Assembly: GCA_008932955.1 (NCBI GenBank)
Contig: WBXE01000017.1
Span: 1-21,078, forward strand
From: Verrucomicrobiota bacterium
Lineage (GTDB): Bacteria; Verrucomicrobiota; Verrucomicrobiia; Verrucomicrobiales; Akkermansiaceae
DNA length: 21,078 nt
Direction: 5' to 3'
Positions 1-5,891 of the stretch are shown here, piece after piece. The notes under the pieces were generated by a model. It was not told the DNA's origin. It searched no databases and saw only the letters and a program-made list of their open reading frames with translations. Made by a program: the position numbers and the translations under genes. How positions within the stretch are numbered: the first letter of the stretch is position 1; every line of letters begins with the position of its first letter.

Positions 1-1209
1 CTCTTCGCCCGCATGCGGGCCGGCGAGTTCAAGGAAGGCGACTGCGTGCTGCGTGCCAAAATCGACATGGCCTCGCCCAACCTGAACCTGCGCGATCCGG
101 TGATCTATCGGATTTTGCACGCCGAGCATCACAACACGGGTAGTGCGTGGCATATCTATCCGATGTATGACTTCGCCCATCCTCTCGAAGACGCGCTGGA
201 GCACATCACTCACTCGCTGTGCACGCTGGAGTTTGAGAACCACCGACCGCTTTACGATTGGTTCATCGACAACTGCCCGGTGCCCTCCAAGCCGCGCCAG
301 ATCGAGTTCGCGCGGCTCAACCTCAGTTATACAATCATGAGCAAGCGCAAGTTGCTGCAACTCGTCCAGGATGGCCACGTCGGCGGCTGGGATGATCCGC
401 GCCTGCCCACCCTCTCCGGCCTCCGCCGCCGCGGCTACCCGGCCGCCGCCTTGCGCCATTTCTGCCGGCGCGTGGGCATTACCAAGTTCAATGGCACCAC
501 TGACGTCGCGTTGCTTGAGTTTGACGTCAGGGATTTCCTCAACACCAGCGCCCCGCGACGCATGGCCGTGCTCGACCCACTCAAGGTCGTGCTGGAAAAC
601 CTCCCAGCCAACTCCACCGCGCAAGTAGAAATCCCCAACCACCCGCAAGACCCCGCCGCCGGCTCCCGCCATGTCGCCCTCAGCCGCGAAATCTGGATCG
701 AACGCGACGACTTCATGGAAGACCCCCCGAAAAAATTCTACCGCCTCGGGCCCGACCGCCACGTGCGCCTGCGGGGTGCCCATATCATTCGTTGCACCAG
801 CTACGAAAAAGACGCCGCCGGCCATATCACCCTCGTCCGCGCCGAGGTCCTGCCCGGCACGCTTGGAGCCAGCACTCCGGAGGGCGTGGAATGCCGCGCC
901 GCCATCCACTGGGTCGATGCCACCCACGGCAGCGATGCCGAGGTACGCATCTACGACCGCCTCTTCACCGTCGAGGACCCCGACGCCGCCGAGGGCGGCT
1001 TCCTCACCGTGATCAACCCACACTCCCTAACAACAATCACCGCTAAGATCGAACCCTGCCTGGCCACCGCAGAGCGCGGCTTCACCTGCCAGTTCGAGCG
1101 CATCGGCTATTTCGTAGCCGACAGCTCCGATCACCAACCCGGCAGCAAGCCCGTGTTCAACCGCACGGTCGCCCTGCGAGACTCCTGGACCAAGAAGGCC
1201 GGCACCTGA
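1..1209 (+). CDS. glnS: Glutaminyl-tRNA synthetase, 5'-truncated by the window edge
   Basis: GlnRS attaches glutamine to tRNA-Gln in the cytoplasm, using ATP. The reading frame is open from base 1, so the gene begins outside the window; by comparison with the E. coli enzyme (about 554 residues), roughly the first 140-150 residues are missing. What remains covers the end of the Rossmann catalytic core, the class I KMSKS-type signature (MSKRK, bases 337-351), the GWDDPR and LRRRGY segments, and the C-terminal beta-barrel anticodon-binding domains, ending in a typical NRTVALRDSW tail. Similarity to E. coli GlnS as I remember it is continuous, with no frameshift. A true GlnRS implies direct charging of tRNA-Gln rather than sole reliance on the GatCAB route (known for the family). 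Eight bases after the stop a 112-bp structured repeat begins, and the next gene is convergent. Confidence 0.97.
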   Translation, partial: LFARMRAGEFKEGDCVLRAKIDMASPNLNLRDPVIYRILHAEHHNTGSAWHIYPMYDFAHPLEDALEHITHSLCTLEFENHRPLYDWFIDNCPVPSKPRQIEFARLNLSYTIMSKRKLLQLVQDGHVGGWDDPRLPTLSGLRRRGYPAAALRHFCRRVGITKFNGTTDVALLEFDVRDFLNTSAPRRMAVLDPLKVVLENLPANSTAQVEIPNHPQDPAAGSRHVALSREIWIERDDFMEDPPKKFYRLGPDRHVRLRGAHIIRCTSYEKDAAGHITLVRAEVLPGTLGASTPEGVECRAAIHWVDATHGSDAEVRIYDRLFTVEDPDAAEGGFLTVINPHSLTTITAKIEPCLATAERGFTCQFERIGYFVADSSDHQPGSKPVFNRTVALRDSWTKKAGT

Positions 1210-1218
1210 CAACCCTCT

Positions 1219-1330
1219 GAGGAGCCACCACATTTTGTGGTGACAGCGGAAGAGCGGCCCATGAGCACGTGCCTATGGCTCGGCTCATGGCCGACCCTTC
1301 CGCACGACGACAGTAACGTCGCCGCTCCCC
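1219..1330. repeat. Repeat family A, copy 1 (three-hairpin element)
   Basis: This 112-bp element is matched by another 112-bp copy at 19417-19528. The ends form an outer stem (GAGGAGC with GCTCCCC, 6 of 7 paired). Inside are three hairpins: CACCACA/TGTGGTG; a long arm based on GCGGAAG..CTTCCGC and GGCCCATGAGC..GCTCATGGCC; and a CGACGAC-AGTAA-type hairpin. It lies between the convergent glnS and hsp20 genes. No protein is encoded. Function is unknown; a REP-like or MITE-like mobile or processing element is possible. Confidence 0.8.
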
Positions 1331-1391
1331 ACCATGCCTCATTCGAGCCAAGTTAGCCGCGACGCTGAATCCCGGATTCCAGGCTGAATGC

Positions 1392-1430
1392 AAAAGAGCG
1401 GGAGGCACCATGCTAAAGACACCCCCCGCC
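1392..1430 (-). terminator. Probable intrinsic terminator of the hsp20 gene
   Basis: Read on the minus strand, GCGGGGGG and CCTCCCGC form an 8-bp stem with one mismatch around a 16-nt loop, followed by TCTTTT. It begins about a dozen bases after the hsp20 stop codon. The mismatch and long loop lower confidence. Confidence 0.55.
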
Positions 1431-1441
1431 GATGCACTTGC

Positions 1442-1897
1442 TCACGTAACCGCCACTTCGATATGCGGCGATCTTTTTTCCTCGCATTTGCCGAGGTGGA
1501 CCTCCAGCAAACCTTCCTTGAAGTCGGCGGTGACTTTATCCGGGGCGGCGTCGTCAGGAATCGAAAAACTCCGTTCGAAGCTGCCGTAGCTGCGTTCGAT
1601 GCGGTGGTATTTCTTGTCCTTCTCTTCTTTCTCGAACTTGCGCTCACCCTTGATGGTGACCACGTCGTTTTCGATCGTGACCTTGACGTCTTCCTTGTTG
1701 ACTTCCGGCAACTCGGCTTTGATCAAGTACTCATGATCGTCCTCGACAATGTCCACCGAAGGCGCCCATTCCGACATGGTCAGCGGTTGCTGGCCTTCGG
1801 GGACGCGGCGTCCCAGCCCCCTGCTGAAGCTGCGCAACACGCGGTCTTGCATTTCTTCCAAATCCCGCATGGGATTCCACATGGTCATAGTGTTCAT
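1442..1897 (-). CDS. Small heat-shock protein (Hsp20 / alpha-crystallin family)
   Basis: Small heat-shock proteins are ATP-independent cytoplasmic holdases that bind unfolding proteins and pass them to Hsp70/Hsp100. The 151-residue protein has the usual size. The N-terminal segment MWNPMRDLEEMQDRV is typical. The alpha-crystallin domain runs from about residue 44 (APSVDIVEDDHEYLIKAELP) to about 138, including the conserved GERK segment and the beta-9 segment EGLLEVHLGK. The C-terminal IEV (146-148) can serve as the I-x-V oligomerisation motif. Met1, Met4 and Met6 are all possible starts; Met1 was taken. No Shine-Dalgarno sequence is visible. Bases around the start codon can form a weak hairpin (GTTCA with TGAAC, the second arm including part of the AUG). 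The gene stands alone and converges with glnS. Confidence 0.95.
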   Translation of the reverse strand: MNTMTMWNPMRDLEEMQDRVLRSFSRGLGRRVPEGQQPLTMSEWAPSVDIVEDDHEYLIKAELPEVNKEDVKVTIENDVVTIKGERKFEKEEKDKKYHRIERSYGSFERSFSIPDDAAPDKVTADFKEGLLEVHLGKCEEKRSPHIEVAVT

Positions 1898-2359
1898 AGT
1901 TTAATTTGAACGAGGGGTTATTCGATGCCGAGCCGCGGATGCCCGTCCGTTTCACCCGCCACACCGGGTCGCCAACAGGTGCGGCTACGTGGGCCGCATC
2001 GGCAGGCAGACAGCTATTGCATTGCAAACCGTGTGCCACTTCCAAAGCCTCGGAATACCTCGCCAAATCGAGGGTTGCACGCCCTTCCCCGCAGTCATCG
2101 TGTCATCCTGTCCCCCCGCCGCGCGCAGAATGGCCGGGTCTTGCGCCAGCTTGTCGCACGGGTTGCTAGTGTAGCCCGCCAAGCAGATTGCGTACTATTC
2201 GGGTACACCTTCGATTGATGAGTGCCGAATGCTGATTTTTGATTATTGAAGTGACGCCAGGCCAATTCAACATCCAATCAGCACTCAAAAATCAACAATC
2301 ATCAATCGGAAATCAAACCGCCTAAAATTTTATCGGTAAGACGGGCCACGCTAGATGCA
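1898..2359. other. Intergenic region between hsp20 and the LutA-like gene
   Basis: These 462 bases hold the upstream region of hsp20 at the left and the downstream region of the LutA-like gene at the right. Short open frames exist on both strands but resemble no protein I recognise. I could not pick out a convincing sigma-70 promoter, tRNA or U-tract terminator. The only structure seen is the AT-rich word repeat at 2213-2307, which contrasts with the GC-rich surroundings. Confidence 0.6.
2213..2307. repeat. Repeat family E: AT-rich inverted word repeat
   Basis: The ends are a 9-bp inverted repeat, GATTGATGA on the left and TCATCAATC on the right. Between them both arms are built from variants of the same words: GCTGATTTTTGA and TTGAA on the left, TTCAA, AATCAGCACTCAAAAATCA and ACAATCA on the right. 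The words are complementary between arms but partly permuted, so pairing is imperfect. It lies downstream of the LutA-like gene. Only one copy is in the window, though CAGTTCAGCATTTCAGC near 16804 is in a similar style. Confidence 0.6.
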
Positions 2360-3118
2360 TCACCCCAGGCCCAGGGTGTCGCGGAGGATCTGGATGGTGT
2401 GGAGGTGTTTGATAGGGCGGCCCTGGGCTTGGGCGAGGCCGCTCAGATGCATCAGGCACGACATGTCAACGCTGACGAGCAGGTCGGGGTGGATGTCGAG
2501 GATATGGTCTAGCTTGAGGGCACCCATGCGGCCGGAGATATGCGGGAAGGTGACGCAGAAGGTGCCGCCGAAGCCGCAACATTGCTCGGACTGGCCGAAG
2601 GGAGTGACGCTGGCGTTAGCGATGGACCCAAGCAGCGAACTGGCAGCCGCGCCGGTGGCGGTGCCGCGGCTATGGCACGAGCTATGAAAAGCGATGCGGG
2701 TGGCATGGGCGAACTTGCCGGGCCAGGTGGTGATGCCGAGGCCGTTGTAGATGTAGTCAATCACTTCCCAGGTGCGCTGGCCGAAGCTCTCAACGGCGGG
2801 ATCGGGTTGGTCCTCGAATTGGATGGAATTGCCGTGGGAGTTCATCGCGGCACACGAGCCGGAGGGCACGATGACGGGCAAATCTCCGGCAAAAACCTTG
2901 GCACAATGGCGGGCAATTTTGCGCGAGGCATTCCAATCGCCGGAGTTGAAAGCAGGCTGGCCACAGCACGTTTGATCCTCGGGGTATTCGACGGTTACAC
3001 CGAGATATTCAAGCACTTGCACCGTGGCACGGGCGACATCGTCATAGAAGGCATCGCACAGGCAGGTGCCCATCAGGAGCACGCGCTTGCCGACAGGGCG
3101 AGGGGTGGGAGTAGTCAT
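2360..3118 (-). CDS. lutA: LutA/YkgE-type (Fe-S)-binding protein with two CCG domains
   Basis: LutA-type proteins carry two cysteine-rich CCG domains. In the LutABC system they take part in oxidising L-lactate to pyruvate; related domains occur in heterodisulfide reductase and glycolate oxidase subunits. The 252-residue protein has the normal LutA length. It shows CCGQP (Cys51-Cys52), SGSCAAM (Cys89), HSSCH (Cys148), CCGFGG (Cys180-Cys181) and a late Cys221, as expected for a CCG-domain pair. No lutB or lutC is adjacent: downstream is intergenic and then hsp20, upstream is the PDZ protein gene. Partners must be elsewhere, or the protein serves a different dehydrogenase. The ATG at 3118 follows the shared string AGTTATAGGTTAA (plus strand, 3122-3134) almost directly, with no Shine-Dalgarno. 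Family assignment is firm; the lactate role is inferred. Confidence 0.85.
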   Translation of the reverse strand: MTTPTPRPVGKRVLLMGTCLCDAFYDDVARATVQVLEYLGVTVEYPEDQTCCGQPAFNSGDWNASRKIARHCAKVFAGDLPVIVPSGSCAAMNSHGNSIQFEDQPDPAVESFGQRTWEVIDYIYNGLGITTWPGKFAHATRIAFHSSCHSRGTATGAAASSLLGSIANASVTPFGQSEQCCGFGGTFCVTFPHISGRMGALKLDHILDIHPDLLVSVDMSCLMHLSGLAQAQGRPIKHLHTIQILRDTLGLG

Positions 3119-3121
3119 CAG

Positions 3122-3340
<219 letters not shown>

Positions 3341-3347
3341 CATGGGC

Positions 3348-4823
3348 TTATTGGGCGCGGGATAGGTGGGGGATGCCGCGCTGGAGGAGTTGTTTATCGA
3401 CGGCGGCGGAGCTGGCTTCATCGAGATAGATGGTGAATTTCTCGTCGTCGAATTCGATCGAGTGGAGTTGGCCGAGGTTGGCATTGAAAGCGCCGATGAG
3501 ACCCTTGAGGTTGCGAATATCCTGGCCATTGACCTTGCGCACGATGAGGTTGCGCAGCGATTCGTAGCCAACGGTGGCCGGCGTTGGAATCACTCCGCTA
3601 AGGAAGACGATGCGCTCGGCACGGTCTTGGTATTTCTCCGGGTTTTGATAGGCATCGAGCAGATTCAGTGGTGCCCGCGCATTCCAATCATCGCCGAAGG
3701 CCTGCAGCATCGGCAGGGTGAGTTGCTGGAAAATAAAACCGCCTTTGACCAGATAATTGGGAGCGCGGTCGAATGTGTAGTTAGGCACTAGGCGGGTCTG
3801 CTCCTCCTCGCGGGTTAGAGTGACCTGAACCTCCAGCGGCTGACCGTCGCGCATCAGCGCAAGAGTGACCCCATCGCCGGCGGCATGCTCGCCGCGGGCG
3901 AGATGGCCCCAGCCAAGGCTGCCGTACTGGGCGTGTTGATAGTAGCCGCGACGGTCGATGGGATGACCGTCGAAGGCGAGCAACACGTCGCCTTTTTTGA
4001 CACCGGCGGCCTGAGCGGCACCGCCTTTGCGCACGGCGCTGATATAGACGCCGCCTTGATCGTCGGGCAGCTTGAGCCATTGGCGGAACAAGGGGTCCTC
4101 GGTGAAGGCGACGGCGACGCCGAGGCTGGGGAAGCCGGTGTATGATTCATGGCTAGCGGCCTTGAGGAAGCGCACGAGAATATCGGTGGCGCAGACTTCG
4201 CAGATTTGATCCTTGGCGTTGTAGCTGGAAAGCAGGCCGGCGAGCTGGCCCTGCTCAAGCACCGGCACGGTATAACTGCTGGCGGCACTCTGCATCGAAG
4301 CTTTCACCATGTAGGTGAGGAAGTTATGCCCGGGCAAGAATGTCGATGACACGTCAATGCTTTGAAGGGTGCCGCTGGTGCGCAGCGCGACTCCGTTGTC
4401 CTCAATTTGATAGATATCGAGACTGGCGCCGATGGAGGGCGGCGGGGCAATTTCCAAGGGGGTGGTATTGGCAAAGAGTTGGGTACCGGCGGCGGCGGCG
4501 GCGGGCCCCAGCAGGGCGAGGTTCGCCTCGTAATCCACGGCCAGCACCTTGGCTTGGGCGAAGCGGGTGCCATCTGGCGATTCAAATTCCAGATAGGTGG
4601 CGTCGGCGACCATTTCCGCGGTAGTGATCACTTGTTGGGGGCCGATAATGGCGGCTAGGGCGTGGCGACTGGAGGGCGGCGCCTTTTCCCAGGGTTGGCC
4701 AGCACTCCAAGTTTGCACGGTCGAATTAAGGCGCAGCACCGAGGTTTTAAAATCCGCGGGCGCGGCCGCCATGGGCGGGAGGCTGGCGGCTAGAAACAGA
4801 GCGGTGAGGAGGCTGCGGCGCAT
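3348..4823 (-). CDS. Exported Deg9-like PDZ protein with a degenerate protease domain
   Basis: The 491-residue protein starts with a signal peptide (MRRSLLTALFLAASLPPMAA), so it is probably periplasmic. Residues about 25-220 align in outline with a Deg/HtrA trypsin-like domain. Where the catalytic His is expected the sequence reads VITTAEMV, where Asp is expected ANLALL, and where GNSGG is expected AASSYTVPV, so the triad appears lost. A PDZ domain follows (about 235-337; GGVYISAVRKGGAAQAAGVK). The C-terminal part (VRKVNGQDIRNLKGL, then FTIYLDE and LLQRGIPHLS) resembles the PDZ_3 region of plant Deg9-type proteases. The likely role is binding or chaperoning rather than cutting (inference). 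ATG 4823 was preferred because the frame runs 49 codons further upstream only through repeat C copy 2, and the signal peptide begins exactly here. Confidence 0.8.
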   Translation of the reverse strand: MRRSLLTALFLAASLPPMAAAPADFKTSVLRLNSTVQTWSAGQPWEKAPPSSRHALAAIIGPQQVITTAEMVADATYLEFESPDGTRFAQAKVLAVDYEANLALLGPAAAAAGTQLFANTTPLEIAPPPSIGASLDIYQIEDNGVALRTSGTLQSIDVSSTFLPGHNFLTYMVKASMQSAASSYTVPVLEQGQLAGLLSSYNAKDQICEVCATDILVRFLKAASHESYTGFPSLGVAVAFTEDPLFRQWLKLPDDQGGVYISAVRKGGAAQAAGVKKGDVLLAFDGHPIDRRGYYQHAQYGSLGWGHLARGEHAAGDGVTLALMRDGQPLEVQVTLTREEEQTRLVPNYTFDRAPNYLVKGGFIFQQLTLPMLQAFGDDWNARAPLNLLDAYQNPEKYQDRAERIVFLSGVIPTPATVGYESLRNLIVRKVNGQDIRNLKGLIGAFNANLGQLHSIEFDDEKFTIYLDEASSAAVDKQLLQRGIPHLSRAQ

Positions 4824-4830
4824 GGGGGGA

Positions 4831-4966
4831 TAGACAAAAGAGGAGAAGACAGAAGACATAAGACTGGAATCAGAGAAGCCACGAGCCGCACAACGGCTCT
4901 GCTCTGGTCTTGGAGCGCAGCGGTCTTCTGTCTTGGAGCGCAGCGGTCTTCTGTCTTGTGTCTTAT
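4831..4966. repeat. Repeat family C, copy 2 (heptamer-word inverted repeat)
   Basis: This copy occupies the dapB-to-PDZ spacer completely. The left arm has AGAAGAC words at 4843-4865, the centre includes the hairpin GAGCCG-CACAA-CGGCTC (4883-4899), and the right arm has two copies of GGAGCGCAGCGGTCTTCTGT followed by CTTGTGTCTT. It ends a few bases from the dapB stop. The centre differs from copies 1 and 3, while the arm words are the same. The upstream extension of the PDZ reading frame lies inside it. Confidence 0.85.
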
Positions 4967-5704
4967 TCATTTGAGCCCGAGGACGTCTTGCATGTCGTAG
5001 AGGCCGGGATTTTTGTTAGCGAGCCAGAGAGCGGCACGCACAGCACCGGCGGCGAAGGTGAGGCGGGAGGACGCTTTGTGAGTGAGTTCGACGCGTTCGC
5101 CATCGGCGGCAAACATCACGGTATGATCGCCGACTACGTCGCCGCCGCGCAGAGTGTGCATGCCGATTTCGCGGGGCGGGCGCGGGCCGATATTGCCGAC
5201 GCGGCCATGGGCAACATCGTCAGCGTAGGACGTGCCGGTGGCCTCGTTGAGGATTTCCAACAGGGTGCGGGCGGTGCCGGAGGGCGCGTCGATTTTGTGG
5301 CGATGGTGCATTTCGGTCACTTCGATGTCGAAGCGGTCCTGGCCGAGAATGCGTGCGGCCTGGCGGGTGAGCCAAAACAAGGTATTGACGCCCACCGAGT
5401 AGTTGGAGGCGAACACGATGGGCAAGCGGGTGGAGGCATCGCGGATGGCGGCGCGCTCGGCATCGGTGTGACCGGTGGTGCCGATGACCAGGTGAGTGCC
5501 GCGGGCCAGGGCTGCGGCGAGCACTTGGGGGGTGAAGGAATGGATAGAGAAGTCGATGACGCAGGTGGCGCTGGCGATGGCGGCATCCAGATCTTCGCCG
5601 GCATCATGGGTGGCAGCGATGGTGACGGCGGGTTCGGCGGCGGCGGCGAGCAAGACGGCCTGGCCCATTCGGCCGGATTTTCCAGTGACTAGTATCGGGA
5701 GCAT
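4967..5704 (-). CDS. dapB: 4-hydroxy-tetrahydrodipicolinate reductase
   Basis: DapB reduces 4-hydroxy-tetrahydrodipicolinate to tetrahydrodipicolinate with NAD(P)H in the cytoplasmic diaminopimelate/lysine pathway, which also supplies peptidoglycan. The 245-residue protein has the N-terminal nucleotide-binding GKSGRMG (8-14), the GTTG segment (75-78), NYSVGVN (101-107) and the catalytic/substrate-binding signature EMHHRHKIDAPSGTA (131-145), with His133-His134 and Lys137 matching the E. coli catalytic residues. It is somewhat shorter than E. coli DapB (273 residues), as in many bacteria. No dapA is next to it. It lies between the TPR and PDZ genes, all in one direction, with repeat C elements filling both spacers. 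The ATG lies about 10 bases from the repeat's TTAACCTATAACT end, with no Shine-Dalgarno visible. Confidence 0.96.
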   Translation of the reverse strand: MLPILVTGKSGRMGQAVLLAAAAEPAVTIAATHDAGEDLDAAIASATCVIDFSIHSFTPQVLAAALARGTHLVIGTTGHTDAERAAIRDASTRLPIVFASNYSVGVNTLFWLTRQAARILGQDRFDIEVTEMHHRHKIDAPSGTARTLLEILNEATGTSYADDVAHGRVGNIGPRPPREIGMHTLRGGDVVGDHTVMFAADGERVELTHKASSRLTFAAGAVRAALWLANKNPGLYDMQDVLGLK

Positions 5705-5713
5705 GTGGAGTGA

Positions 5714-5890
5714 AGTTATAGGTTAAAAGGAATCAGGAAGAAGACGGAAGAAGGGAAGACAGAAGACCGCTTCGCTCAAAGACAGAAGACAGAAGACAGG
5801 AATAAGAAGTGCCATGCGCGGCCCAAGGGCTCTGCTCTTGTCTTGGAGCGCAGCGGTCTTCTGTCTTGAAGCGCAGCGGTCTTGTGTCTT
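5714..5890. repeat. Repeat family C, copy 3 (best-paired hairpin)
   Basis: This copy fills the spacer between the TPR gene stop and the dapB start. Bases 5758-5784 and 5839-5865 are inverted repeats of 27 nt matching at 25 positions. The arms combine the heptamer AGAAGAC with the block CCGCTNCGCTC. Outside them lie further AGAAGAC/GTCTT words. The loop carries GGAATAAGAAGTGCCATGCG and the small palindrome GCCCAAGGGC. The string AGTTATAGGTTAA (5714-5726) next to the dapB start is identical to that next to lutA. Confidence 0.88.
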
Positions 5891-5891
5891 C

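Noticed and set aside
1898..2212. tRNA or small RNA gene in the hsp20 upstream region
   Set aside because: No cloverleaf, CCA end or clear T-loop sequence could be found on either strand.
4910..5692. Long plus-strand open frame (260 codons) opposite dapB
   Set aside because: It is antisense to a well recognised dapB, has glycine-rich low-complexity content and resembles no family. GC-rich codon use commonly opens the opposite strand.
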